Of a stretch of 64,000 bases of DNA, positions 12,700 to 24,243 are shown one piece after another (position 1 is the first letter of the stretch; each line of letters begins with the position of its first letter). The DNA is from Otatea glauca (Eukaryota > Streptophyta > Magnoliopsida > Poales > Poaceae): contig CM070724.1 in assembly GCA_036346275.1 (NCBI GenBank), positions 47,307,038 to 47,371,037 of the forward strand, given 5' to 3'. A model generated the notes under the pieces. The model was not told where the DNA came from and ran no database searches. It saw nothing but the letters and a program-made list of their open reading frames with translations. The position numbers and the translations under genes were made by a program.

Positions 12700-13445
12700 A
12701 AGAAGGCACGAATCGAGTTCTTGGAAAGCCACAAGAGATAATCATGAGAGGAACTCGAATATATGTGCCAATGATCCGGAGATCAAGAAGTCGATTTTGG
12801 CGAAATTCATGAGTCACCATTATCTATTCATCCCGGTAGTACAAAGATGTACGGGATCTTAAGAAAGAATATTGGTGGCGGTATGAAGAAGGATGTCATT
12901 GAATATGTCGCAAGGTGTGATGTATGTCAACGAGTCAAGGTGAACATCGGCGTCAAAGGACTTCTTCAACCATTGCAAATTCCGAATGGAAGTGGGATGA
13001 TATCGATATGGATTTCATTCTTGGTCTTCCTCGAACTCGAAGGAAATGATTCCATTTGGGTTATCGTCGACCGATCGACAAAGGTAGCCCACTTCATTCT
13101 GTCAAAACCACTCATCTTGGAGATAAATTGGCGGTGTACATTAATAACATTATGCGCCTACATGGTGTCCCAAAGACGATTGTGTCGACCGTGGGTCACA
13201 TTCACATCTCATTTTTGGGAACAATTGCACAAATTGTTGGGAACCAAGTTAAATTTTAGTTACGCCTACCATCCACGGTGATGGGCGATGAAAGAACGAA
13301 TCGACTCTTGAAGACATGTTGCGGGCTTGTGTGCTGTCTTATAACACCAATTGGGAGAAGTGCCTCACATTTGCGAGTTTTCTTACAACAATAGCTTCCA
13401 AGCTAGTCTGCGGATGTCGCCATTTGAGGCCCTTTATGGAAGAAA
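12700..13445 (+). pseudogene. pol: integrase (zinc-binding and core), frame-broken
   Basis: The HHCC zinc-binding part is visible as KMYGILRKNIGGGMKKDV...CDVCQRVK in the frame starting 12847. Core fragments WVIVDRSTKVAHFI (about 13056-13100), then RLHGVPKTIVS (about 13152) and SYNTNW near 13337, lie in different frames. The first catalytic Asp (VDRSTK) is seen; the DDE triad cannot be read in one frame. Confidence 0.75.
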
Positions 13446-14024
13446 ATGTCGAACACCACTTTTACAGTGGAAGTAGGTGAAAGCGGTTCTTGGTTCGATT
13501 TGATTAATGAAGCCCAAGAGCAAGTGGATTTAATTAGAAGCCGGTTGAGGGAAGCTCAATCTCGCCAGAAAAGTTATGCCGACACTCGTCGACGTGACTT
13601 AAGCTTCGAGGTTGGCGATTATGTTTATCTCAAAGTTTCGCCTCTTCGCGGAGTTCGTAGATTTCAAGTTCGAGGCAAGCTTGCTCCTCGGTACATTGGA
13701 CCTTATTGCATCCTGGAGAAGATGGGAGAAAAGGCATATAGATTGCAGTTGCCTACTCAGTTATCCAGTGTGCATAACGTCTTTCATGTGTCGCAACTGA
13801 AGAAGTGCCTCCGTGTTCCGACTGAACTTACTCAGTTGGAAGATCTTGATCTTCAACCTGACTTAACCTATCGAGCGCCGGTGAAGATTCTTGAAGAAGC
13901 GGAGCGCCATACTCGAAATAAAGCTCATAAGATGCTGAAAGTGCAATGGAGTAATCATTCGGAAGAGGAAGCGACGTGGGAGCGAGAGGATCGCCTTAGA
14001 GAAGAATTTCCGAATTTCTTTTAA
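13446..14024 (+). CDS. pol: integrase C-terminus with chromodomain (gypsy pol 3' end)
   Basis: The 192-codon open frame ends at a TAA. It has the GPY/F-type integrase C-terminal module (LAPRYIGPYCILEKMGEKAYRL) and the grass gypsy signature SVHNVFHVSQLKKC. It then has a chromodomain-like end, PVKILEEAERHTRNKAHKMLKVQW...EEATWE. Chromodomains in this position bind histone marks and steer insertion into heterochromatin (family knowledge). This is part of the pol polyprotein, not an independent gene; the start given is just the first ATG. Confidence 0.75.
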   Translation: MSNTTFTVEVGESGSWFDLINEAQEQVDLIRSRLREAQSRQKSYADTRRRDLSFEVGDYVYLKVSPLRGVRRFQVRGKLAPRYIGPYCILEKMGEKAYRLQLPTQLSSVHNVFHVSQLKKCLRVPTELTQLEDLDLQPDLTYRAPVKILEEAERHTRNKAHKMLKVQWSNHSEEEATWEREDRLREEFPNFF

Positions 14025-14070
14025 ACCCTTTTTGCCCTTCTACCTGTCAAATCTCGGGGGCGAGATTTCT

Positions 14071-14086
14071 GTAAGGGGGGTGGATC
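14071..14086 (+). other. polypurine tract next to the 3' LTR
   Basis: GTAAGGGGGGTGGATC lies directly before the 3' LTR start at 14087. A purine-rich run at this spot primes plus-strand DNA synthesis in LTR elements. Confidence 0.7.
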
Positions 14087-17000
14087 TGTAACGACCTGAA
14101 AATTTGGAACAGTAGAAAGTAAATAATTTAAATCTTAATATAAGTGGTTTTGAAATGCTAGCTGTTATTTGATCCAATTAGAATCTCTTAGACTTTTGTG
14201 CTATGTGAAAAGATTAAATAAAAAGGGAAAAACAAAGAAAAAGGTAAAAAGATGAAAATAAAATTTAGAAAAATTTATCATGAGTCCTATTTGGGCTATT
14301 CATAATGTTTGGCCAGTAAGTAAGATTTTTATAAACCTAGGGTCAAGATAAATGAAGTATGTATCTACCTTTTTGGTTAAAAACCGTGAATCAAAAAGTA
14401 GAAAGAAAAATAATGAATGTCAAGAAAATCCAAGAAAATTTATATAAATCCCTGGAGATATGATGCATCACTGGTAAGATTTTTGTAATTAAATGAATTG
14501 AAATAAGCCTCCTAAAAATTTAAAAACAGTGGGTCCAAAATGTAAGGAAAACGGTTGTCAGAATTTTTATAAAATAGTGGCTCATGTTTTCGATTTGAAA
14601 ATTTTACAGTGAACCAATTATAAGGATTGGAACCTATCCAAAAAGTTTCAAAAATAAATTCTAGAAAATGAACCTGTAATTAAATCAAAAACCGAAATCG
14701 AAATCCAGAACCAGGGTACAGTGTCAGAATTTTAACAAATCGCACAAAAGGAATTTTTGTCTCAAAATTTTGCAGTAGACGTGTGACTCTCAGTAAGCTT
14801 TGGTCAAAAAGTTTGGAAAAATCTGGAATTAATATAGTTCTTAAACAAATCCAAATTCCAGAGATTTCCCGTTCTGTCAAATCGCATTAAAATCAACCAT
14901 CTCGCTGACAGGTGGGCCCGGCCCTGTTGACGCGTTGACGAGCTGTTCAGTTGAGGCAAGGTTGTCTCGCTGCCAGTGGGCCCGGTCCCACATGTCGGTC
15001 TCACATGCGTTTTGCTCTCCCTTTCTTCTCCTGGCCGAGGCGAGTCGCCGAGGCGATCGCCCTTGCGCCGGTCATCACCGCTCCCGTCCGTGCGAGCTCG
15101 ATGTCTTCCACGTTGCGTAGAGACCTTCCGTCCCTGTGCTCACTTGATCCCGGCCGAGCCATCTCGAGAGCGCCTTCGCTCGGTTTGAGCTCGACACGAG
15201 GAAGCCGACCGAGCATCGCGTGAGGAAACCCGAGTCCAAAGACGGTTTGGTCGCGATCCTTAAGCTTTAGGCCTTGTATGCGCGTCGCGATGCTCTCACG
15301 CACTTCATTTTCCCATTTTGCGAACCGAGAGCTTCAAAGGCGTCGTCTTCCTCGTTAGCCCAAGGAGCTCAAAGGGGAATCGTCGATTCGGTCGATGTCG
15401 CCCAATCTTAGAATCGACCTCACCCCAAGCTTCTCTAGCACCCAGAGGTTCTTGATCACTCGCTATTTTGGCTTCTTTTTGCTCGTGGCGCCACCGACCG
15501 CCACTCTTCTTCCTCACGGCGGCGCGCGGTGGCGAGTCATCTCGGTCCTTCTCCGACCCAACCGCGGTAAGCTCGAATCCCTTAGTTCCACTTTGTTGCT
15601 CATCTAGCCCTAGTTCGCGGAAATTTGGCGTTAACGAAGGTTTCGCCGTCGCGGTCATGGCGCGCGCACCTCGCGGTGGCAGCCTTGCTCGTTCTCTTCC
15701 GCGAACAAACGCCTCTCTAGGTTCGCCTTGGCATCTTTGGTGCTCAAACCGCGACCCATTCCGCCGTGGCGAGGCTACTACGCCAGCCGTGGCGAAAATC
15801 CCGCCGCTCTGCTCGAGTCAGCGACCGGTGGGACCCGAGCGTCGATGAGCTCGCGGGTTTGAACTCAGTTTTGGCGCGCGTGAAAATCCGTTTTCTCGAA
15901 CGAAAACGTATTTTTAATTTTGAATGATTTTCAGAATCCGACCAAATTTCAAATGCTCATAACTTTTGAATCATCTGGCCAAATTGAGTGAAACAAGTTT
16001 CTAAATTCGTATAAAATACTGTAGTTTCAGAATATGCAAAAATTTCTGAAGATGAGTCAAATGTGATTTTAGGAAAAATGAAATAGAAGCTTAAGTGTAA
16101 TTAAGGTATGAAGAATAAAATATTTTTGGGATGATCCAGTTAAGGAAAAGTAAGTTTTGTAGAATCCCTGAGTTATGAGTATTCCAAATAAGTAAAAATT
16201 TTCCCTTGATACTTTATTATATGCCACATTTGCCCAAAAATGAATATTTAGCATGAAAAGGAAATTGAGTAAATGAAAGAAAAGACTAAAGTTTGAATGT
16301 TTAAAAGTCATCCTGGTTAGCTATAATCATGGGGAGTTGCTCTTGTGAAAATTCTTAAAGAAAAGTATATGTGGTAGTTGGTTAGTTTAAGAAAAACAAT
16401 ACTAGTTATAATCAAAATAGATGTAATTTGCCTTGAGCAAGTTCAAAATAATTCAAATTCACTTTTAAAATGTTTTTAAGATCATGCCCTGATTTCAGGA
16501 AGAAAATGGATAAAAGATGTTGAATAGTTTAGTAATGAATGAAAATGAAAAATTGAAAGGTTATAAGTTAGTTTTATGTTCATATAGCCCTTTTCAACAT
16601 ATGGTAAAATGGATTAATTGAATGAGGAGAAATGTAAAAATGGTATAGAAGCACTCTACAAAGTATATTCTAGTAGATTCTGGAAAAATAATGACTTTTT
16701 GTTAGATTTGATAATTAAAGTATGCTCTAGCTAATTCAAAACTCAAACTCTAATTTACGTAGTTAATACTCATTAATCTTGTTAGGTTTATAACCCTAGA
16801 TGATATAGTCTCAAAGTGCTTTCTTTTTGGTTCTTTTGAGAAAAACAGAGAGGTTCTGTTTTTCTAAGTGTTGCATCCTCCTAAGTGGTTAATGAACAAT
16901 CTTTTCATTTCAAATAATTTTAGCATCTATAATTCGATGTTTGAATTTAAATATTTCTTGAATAGCGTTTAGTGTTTGATTCGAATTTGTGTTTACTGTT

Positions 17001-18690
17001 TATCATGCTGTTTTCTTTTGCCATTTGAAGTTCTTGATATTCTCTTTGCTTCTTATTACTTAGCAGTAGAGTCCGACATCGTTGAAGAAGAAGAAGACGG
17101 TTCTGCAGATCCGATTTTATTCTGATGGTGATTTGCAAGGCAAGCAACTCCTTGATCACGTTGAACCTGATAATTCACCTACTATATGTTGTTTTTGCTT
17201 ATGTACAGTGCATCCGGATAATTCCCCCTAAAAGTGCTAATTTGGGTTAGAACTGTAGTTAATCCTGTCAATTATGGTTTGTCTCAATCAGTATGGACTT
17301 GTGAACCTTGTAAACCTTAGATTGAGCTAGACATACTTAATGTCATGTTTGGGGTATAACCGCTAGCTTAATAATATTCCTGCTTTAATCGCTCGTTAGT
17401 GTTTTTAGTCTTTTCAACCATCATATGATCTTTTGGAAATTGGTTGGTGGTAATTTACTAAAAACCTTCAAACAAAACTATGGTTTGACACGGGTGATTA
17501 TTTGGCGCTAGCCGGTTGTGCAAAAGGATATGCACGTAGCTAGGGTGGAGTATCGCCCGTGTCGGATTAAGGACCGAGCGATGGAACGGTGAATCCATGT
17601 TTCCGTGCAACCATGAGGGCTGGTATGGGACAGTCTTAGCCTATTAAGTTATTTAGTTGTGGCTTTGCATCTAAGGAAGGCGGGAGATTGCACAGGCATT
17701 CCGGTCAGGTTTGTCTGTAGGGGTTTCTACATACCAATGCAGCGGTGTCGCCTTGCCTTGGGCAGAGGCGTGGTGTGTGTGTGAAATGTGGATCCACGGC
17801 TTGGGTGAGTGTCTCTGTCTTGAGGCAAGGGTTAACGTCCCGGTGGTGTAAAGCCACGACTAGATAATGTAACGATTCAGATGATCTCCTTGCCGACACA
17901 CCAAAGGAAGTGTGTTAAGCGGCTGGCGAAAGAGGTTGATCATTCCTTATGGGTAAAGCCGTACAACTCTGCGAGTGTAAATCTAATCGATTAGCGCGCC
18001 ATGATCAAGGGCACTTGGTGACGTTATTCCATGCTAGAATTTTGGTGATTTCAAAAGGGTCGGGCTTTGGTAATCGTTTTGCAACCTTCTTTTGTGTCAA
18101 AGGATCGACACGGGGTTATATGCGATCGGGTAGGCTGGTTGAAATCTGGAATAATTGCTTACAATTACATCTTTCAATTGCTTTTATTAAAATGCGATGT
18201 TGCAATCTATTATGCTTATTTATTTAATGTTTTATGCAATCGCAAAATAACCATAGCCTGTCATTTGCTCAACTCGCATAAATATTTATATTTGCATCGT
18301 GAACCAATATAAGTCTTCTTGAGTACCAATGTACTCAATCTTGCATCTATTGTCTCGGAGGAAGAAGATTGTGATCTGCGGACGACGCGTTCTTTCGAGC
18401 GGTCTCGGGGTTTCGACGATAGCCTCTTCTAGGTAGCCTAGTCAGTGCCTGAGGGTTTAGTGGGCAACCGCAAGGCTTTTGGAGTTTCAGTTTCTTTTGG
18501 ATTTCCGCTGTTAATGTGGTTCAAAATTGTACTGAACTTTGTATAATTATTTCAGTAATGTAAGTCTTTGTGTGTGTTTGCGTGTATGATTTTGATACGA
18601 ATGTTGTAAACATGTGAGTGCTAGCTACTGATCCAGGGAATAGCACAGTAATCACATGGAGGTTCCTGTTCATCAGAACGGGGTCTCACA
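14087..18690 (+). repeat. 3' LTR (4604 bp)
   Basis: It starts TGTAACGACCTG and ends GGGTCTCACA. It matches 2547-7151 end to end. The high identity implies a recent insertion. Differences cluster as 1-2 nt indels in GC-rich stretches (about 14970-15900 against 3440-4330). Confidence 0.95.
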
Positions 18691-18695
18691 GGCAA

Positions 18696-20886
18696 CACAC
18701 GAATGCCCAATCCCTACCTCCTCAGGTATGCTTGTTGTAAGCATTTTCTCGATTTGTTGCATTAGGTGTTTCATTTTGTTGCAATACATCTTCTAAAATG
18801 TTGTAACAAAGAGGAATTTTGACATAGCTCCACACTTCACAGCCAGTACAAAAGTCACCAGATCTACTTGCTCTCTCTGCTCACGCTGTTGCTTCTTTGC
18901 CTCTCACCAGTGAGCACAAGCACGAAGTGTTGATATCATTGAGGCATAGGGGCACCTGTCATATTGTCTCCTCTGCTCATCGGAGATCACCACCTCAACT
19001 TCGGGGCCGAGTGCATCCTCTCCTTTGAGCCGCTAGAGCTAGTGGTGGAGCTCCATGGGCGGCAAGGCCCAGGCTTCGGGAAGGAGGTGGTGATGGAGGC
19101 TAGCCTCGTCCACCACTAGATTCAGGCCTGCCATTGACGAGGCGGTGTTGTGCACCGGCCTCCTTCTCTTCCTCATCCGAACTCATCTCGATTGTTACAT
19201 CATTTAAGTTGAATTGTTGTATGAGTTTTCTCTGAATGTTGCATTACCTTCTCCAAAATGTTGCAAGAATTTCCAGTGAATTTGCTTTTGTTGGGACAGT
19301 AATATATATTTTTTGAAGTTTTTCTTGTAGTGTTGCTTAGTTCTTATTTGTTAGCATTTTTTTAACTATGCTTTTGTGCTTATTGCATTGGAGAGAGGTT
19401 TTTGTTACAAGCTCAGTAATAAATTGTTGTGGCTTATATTTTTTGTTGCATAGACCGAAGTGATGAGATTTACTTCTTTAAGTGAGATCTGACGATGAAA
19501 AAGACAAACTCTCATGTACGTCTGATTCCTAGTCACTCCCTTTACTGTTATCTTACTTGAAAGGGATTTGCCGAATAAGTGGCAAGTATTACCGGGCTCT
19601 TGGATTTCATCAATAAGATGGTTTTTCCATTCCTTCTGTTTTAAAAGATAGTTTTTCCATCGGATTCTACTGGTGTAGTTAAATCAATCATGCACTGATA
19701 GTTTGATGCTACTGCCAAGAAACTAGTTGGGTTAGGAAGGAAACTTCAGTGATTTTATCGATAGCCATAACAAAATTTCTCTTGGTAGACGTGGACTTGA
19801 TTGATCCAGCGTTGCAAGTTCAAAACAAACATCATCAGCAAAATGAAAGTGGAGTAACCTTTAAGATTCAAACTGAAGTTGGATATATAACCGGTACGTA
19901 CTGTAATTTTAGACACTGGCCAATTACAGATAGCCACGAAAACAAAAGACATGGAAACTGGCAAGAAAAAATACAGGAAGAAACAAAGCTGGGCTGTCGT
20001 CAGAGACGAAGGCAGCTTCCAGGCAGGGCAGATGCCTACCTCGGCTCCCCGACAACCTATAGTGAGCACTCCGCTCGCCGCTGGCACCATAAAAGCTGTT
20101 AGCCTCGGTCTCCTTCTAGACAAGCTCTTGCGGATAGCTGACGTAGTTACTTACCTAGACTCACCAGGCTGTAGATGTGGAAGTACTCCCAATCGATGGC
20201 CATCACCGTTGTGTCTTGAATTCGTTTCCTGAACTGCTGGTTCTCCTCGATGAAACAATTAGTCGCAATGAAATCGTAATCAGTAAAGCAATAGCGTGAA
20301 ACCGTGAATCATAATCATCAAGAAGCGTTGATCTCTTCAAAAAGAACATCAAACGCGGCGTTTCTGGCCGCGACACTGATAATCCAGACTCTAGAGTACA
20401 CCTCAGGCGTTGACCGGCTTTTGTCCCGTGTGGGGAGGGTGGAAAGAACTTTTTCCTCTGCTGTGCTCACTAATCTAGTAGCTATATTATCCTTAGTTTG
20501 GTTGGGCGAATTCCCAATTTACCAGTCAATTCCCGCGTGATTTAGACCTAAGCATGGTCTGCGTTGTGGGATCTTGCACTAAAAAATGACGCACACTTTT
20601 ATGTGTCTCTCTCTCTCTATATACGCGTATGTATTGCCTTAGGTCATCCATTCCGGTAGCTATATATCGCCCGTGTACTTTGGTTCTAGTCTATATACCT
20701 TTGTTTAGTGGCGTTCATTTCCAGTCTAACCTCTGTGTGGTGAGCTATAGTGCAAATCCATGTCAAGTCCTGTCATGGTTTTTATTTCATGTTCTGAAAT
20801 TTTGTTTGTATTATTGTCCATTTGAACAGACGAGGATGAGCTACCCAAATTGGTGCCTCCATATATAGGGGAAACGGAGCAGAAGA
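18696..20886. other. intergenic, possible old transposon debris
   Basis: 18720-19460 has a recurrent TGTTGCA motif (for example near 18733, 18778, 18812, 19213, 19241, 19259, 19332 and 19444), which looks like the subterminal repeat of a decayed DNA transposon. A GC-rich part at 18960-19170 is open in one frame without a recognisable product. On the minus strand around 20155-20250, a short exon-like stretch reads FRKRIQDTTVMAIDWEYFHI; I could not assign it to a family. A CT/TA microsatellite lies at 20608-20625. No gene can be supported. Confidence 0.4.
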
Positions 20887-21420
20887 CACTACTGCAAAAG
20901 GACTTATATTAGACCACTTATCACTTACGGTTTTTTTTGTAAAAACTGTCAGTAATGAGTCTTGGACACATTACAAACATTTTTTTTTAGTTAAAATCGT
21001 CTGTGATGAGGGGCACATCACAGACAGTTTTAGCCAAAAATCATCTGTAATATTCCCAGCCTCATCACAGACAATTTTTGGTTAAAACCGTCTGTGATGT
21101 GCCGACCATCACAGACGGTTTTAATTAAAATGTTACGCTCCCTGTCCCAGCCGCAGCTCCTTCTCTCCTCCTCTCCCTCGCTCCCGTCTTCCTCTCCCCC
21201 AAGCTCCACCACCTTTGCCCGCACCGCCGCCATCCTTCCCCAGCGTCGCCACCCTCCTCCGTCCTCTCCCTCTCTTTCTCCCCTCTTATGCCGCCACCTC
21301 CTGGACGCCATTCGCCAGATCTGGTGGTGGTAGTTGTGGGATCTCGCCTTCGCCGCCCCTCGCGATGGCGGCGGCCAACGTGCCCATCTCTTGGTAATAA
21401 AAAAAGTCGCCAAATCTCCT

Positions 21421-21586
21421 GATACTCACCGAAGCTCCCTTCCATGGCTTGCTCTCCTCTCTTTTCCTGAGCCCTAGAAACCTGGATCAACGAGCAGAGA
21501 TCTGACACTCACCGAAGCTCCCTTCCATGGCTTGCTCCCCTCTCTTTTCCTGAGCCCTAGAAACCTGGATCAACGAGCAGATTGGT
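21421..21586 (+). repeat. tandem duplication, period 83 bp
   Basis: GATACTCACCGAAGCTCCCT (21421) recurs as GACACTCACCGAAGCTCCCT (21504). The following ATGGCTTGCTC..CTCTCTTTTCCTGAGCCC also repeats. It lies in the presumed 5' leader of the captured SRP19 fragment. Confidence 0.9.
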
Positions 21587-21684
21587 TCGACTACGACCAA
21601 GAACAACATTAACCTCGAACTCTTCGCTTTCTATGTTGCTCTTGGACCAGGATCTGCTTCGTATTCGCTTGGAATCGCGTTGAG

Positions 21685-22092
21685 ATGGACGGCGGTGGCG
21701 ACCACCTGAGGGGCAGCATAAAGAAGTGGAACATCATCTACCCAATGTACATCAACTCTAAGAAGACGGTCGTCGAGGGCCGCCGCATCGCCGCCGGCAA
21801 GGCCTGCCCCGATCCTACCTGCATCGAGATTGTTGACTGTTGCTCCTACCTCAAGATCCCTCACGCTATCGAATTACCTGTGTTTCTTTCATTCTTTTGG
21901 CTTAAAATTTGCAGCTTGGGATTTCAAGTTCCCCTTGTTCTTCCTTGGATCTGTATATGTGCTAATGACTGGACTGCTCATGTTGTGTGTAGTTGGATAA
22001 GGTGTACTCGCGAGATTTCTTCCAGGTGGGGAGGGTGAGGGTGCAGCTCAAGAAGGATGACGGCTCCCCAGTCAATCCTGCGATTAAAACAA
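21685..22092 (+). pseudogene. SRP19: captured SRP19 (signal recognition particle 19 kDa) fragment, two exons
   Basis: Exon 1 (21685-21873) reads MDGGGDHLRGSIKKWNIIYP, then YINSKKTVVEGRRIAAGKAC and CPDPTCIEIVDCCSYLKIPH. Exon 2 (21993-22092) reads LDKVYSRDFFQVGRVRVQLK and KDDGSPVNPAIKT. This is plant SRP19, which binds SRP RNA and helps assemble the SRP that targets secretory proteins to the ER. The lysine-rich C-terminal exon(s) are missing. The exon 1 donor reads GAA|TTACC instead of a GT, so splicing there is probably lost. The copy keeps its intron, so capture was at DNA level. It sits inside the CACTA element at 20887-24240. Confidence 0.85.
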
Positions 22093-23104
22093 GTGAGTGC
22101 TGAATTGCTAATTAATCCTGGAATCCTTTTTTCCTTAGATTTGGCATTCACCTGTTTTTAAACTGTACTTGATAAATGGAACAATAATACTCTTTGCTCT
22201 ATGAATGAAGCTCAATATTTCGTTCTAAAGAATACCATTTCAGACTATCCTAAATTCCTATTAGTGCAACTAGTAGAGCTGATAGGAAAAATTATATGAT
22301 TTGCCAATATTTTTATGTGCAAATGATTTGTGCATGTTTCGATCACATCTAGGAAGGAATTGCTGCATGTATTGGTGAACTGAGTTGAATTACAGGAAAT
22401 GTGCCAATGCAGATGTATAGAGTTATACACAGTTTATTTTTGGTCTAACTGTTAATCTTGTGCCCCTTTGATATTTTATTTTACATGCATGTAATGAGCT
22501 TCGGGCATAAGGCACTAAACTTTGGGTTATCTTTCTGGTGATTTGTCACCGAAAATGCTCAATTTGTTGTGCATTTTATCAATAATAACAAAATGATGGT
22601 TAGCTCTTGTTGTTCATATGGCGATAGAGATAAACATTATCTCTGCATATTTTTGGGTCTTAGCAACTAGGATATGCATTTTTGGGTCTCTGCATAACAT
22701 GTCCGATTGATTTAATGTGTATTATATATGCATTTTTTTAGATTTGAGGATATTTTTTTACATTTATTTGAAGTTTAGAACGTATATATTTATTTGAGAT
22801 CTGTCGCAACTCACGGGCACTATGATAGTAACTTATAAATTTTTTCCACCTTTCTCTTTTATGCACAAGGATACTGTAACTGGAGTTATATTTTGTCTGT
22901 ACTTGTAATCTAATACAATATATGGAGCTATTCGTGGATTGGAGGTATGAGCTTAGTGTGCAAACTTTAAGTCTTCAAAAACTCCTTTTATATATTTTTA
23001 GGTTGTGCTAGTCTTGTAATCGTTTACTATTGTGCTATAGTTTCTTGGCTTCTTTACTTTCATATTTTTTTTCTGAAAATATATCTTGTGGACTTGATTG
23101 ACAG
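22093..23104. other. CACTA interior between captured fragments
   Basis: AT-rich and intron-like, with no open frame of note. It bridges the SRP19 piece and the hexosaminidase piece. Confidence 0.4.
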
Positions 23105-23394
23105 ACATTCAGTCAGTTGTGTGTTTCTAACTACGATACCAAAAATGTTGAAGTGCACTATGCACGTGGTACATTCAAGATGAACTACGCTTCGCTTTTC
23201 ATGGGTTGCTCCTAGGTAAGCGATGGTAGCTCGAAGGGTTATGCTAATATCACTGGATAATCCAATGCAATGTAAATGTAGAATGCCAAGATGATTAGTT
23301 TTCCCTCTGTAGATCTATTGCAGACACCTCAAGGCATTACCTCCCAGTAGATGTGATTAAGCAATTGATTTACTCCATGTCATTTGCTAAGCTG
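23105..23394 (+). pseudogene. captured beta-N-acetylhexosaminidase (GH20) fragment, two exons
   Basis: Exon A (23105-23215) reads TFSQLCVSNYDTKNVEVHYA, then WYIQDELRFAFHGLLL with one odd base between. It ends in a GTAAGC donor. Exon B (23324-23394), after a TTGCAG acceptor, reads DTSRHYLPVDVIKQLIYSMS and FAKL, ending in a GTAATC donor. This is the segment of plant GH20 hexosaminidases just before the catalytic barrel core; those enzymes trim GlcNAc from N-glycans. Catalytic Asp-Glu residues lie further downstream and are not present. A third short piece (about 23725-23785, VVDAR) may continue it but is doubtful. Confidence 0.75.
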
Positions 23395-24049
23395 GTAATC
23401 TACTATCTTTTGGATCATGCAAGTTATTTTACCAGAACAACCTTTTCCTCCCTCGATCACCATATAATGAAATCTAGAGTTGTGTCCAGTAGAACGTTCT
23501 TCATTGTTTATGCTTGATAATTTGATTATATTTGTTAAATTATATTGACTAGAAGTTTTTTCTTTCACATGATAATTAGTCCTACTGCATATTTTTTTTC
23601 TGGAAATATGCTCCTCTATTGAGCTCAATCATATTCGTTCGCTTTGATTGAAGATAAGCAATTCTTCATATTATTTATTATGCCAAAGTACTGAGTACTT
23701 ACTATTATTTTCTTTTCTTACATGAAGTTGGTCATGGTAGTCGATGCTCGGGATCCTTATTCTACTGCTGCCCTGATCTTAAGGTGTTTTTTATCATGGC
23801 TTTCGGTTTGAAGCTTTTTATCCCTCAAGTAATATTTAGGCTTAGAAACTGATGTGCTTTAAGAGTATATTTTGCATCTATGATAAATCCCCCTAGCAAT
23901 ATCTGTTTTGTTATGTTTCGTAAAACTGAGAGAACCATGAAACCTGACCATGAAACAAGTTTTGTTATGTTAACTGCCGCAGATCTTTACATCGCTGAAC
24001 TTTTGGTTTTGACATGACACATACACTCAATTAGATAGTTCTAAACTAG

Positions 24050-24240
24050 AAGTGTCTATGATGAGTTTAGAAGTGTCTGTGATGAAATTAGAACCGTTTG
24101 TGATGAGTCTTTTTATAGACGGTTTTTGAACCGTCTGTGATGTGCGCTTACATCATTGACACATGGTTACAGACGGTTCGAAAAACCGTCTGTGATGACG
24201 ATTCTGAACCGTCGTCTATGATGGTATAATGTGTAGTAGT
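24050..24240. repeat. CACTA right subterminal repeats and terminus
   Basis: Copies of AACCGTCTGTGATG and CAGACGGTT in both orientations end with TGTAGTAGTG. Such clusters are the transposase-binding region in CACTA elements (family knowledge). Confidence 0.8.
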
Positions 24241-24243
24241 GAG

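Larger units (their letters stand above)
2547..18690 (+). mobile_element. Ty3/gypsy chromodomain LTR retrotransposon, full length
   Basis: The element runs from TGTAACGACCTG (2547) to GGGTCTCACA (18690), 16144 bp. It is flanked by the 5 bp target duplication GGCAA (2542-2546 and 18691-18695). The two LTRs are about 4.6 kb each and nearly identical in their AT-rich parts. The internal order is primer-binding site, orf0-like region, gag, zinc knuckle, protease, RT, RNase H, integrase, chromodomain, polypurine tract. That order, with RNase H before integrase and a C-terminal chromodomain, places it in the chromovirus branch of Ty3/gypsy; the long LTRs suggest a Tekay-like lineage (inference). 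The coding region is broken by many frame disruptions, so it is probably non-autonomous unless some are assembly errors. Confidence 0.95.
20887..24240. mobile_element. CACTA transposon (3354 bp) carrying host gene fragments
   Basis: The element begins CACTACTGCAAAAGG at 20887 and ends TGTAGTAGTG at 24240. It is flanked by the 3 bp target duplication AGA (20884-20886 and 24241-24243), as expected for CACTA. Subterminal TCACAGACGGTT / AACCGTCTGTGATG repeats occupy about 20990-21125 and 24050-24215. No TNP1/TNP2 transposase is seen, so it is non-autonomous. Its interior carries exon-intron fragments of two unrelated host genes (SRP19 and a GH20 hexosaminidase), both on the plus strand: a gene-capturing CACTA. 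Confidence 0.9.
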
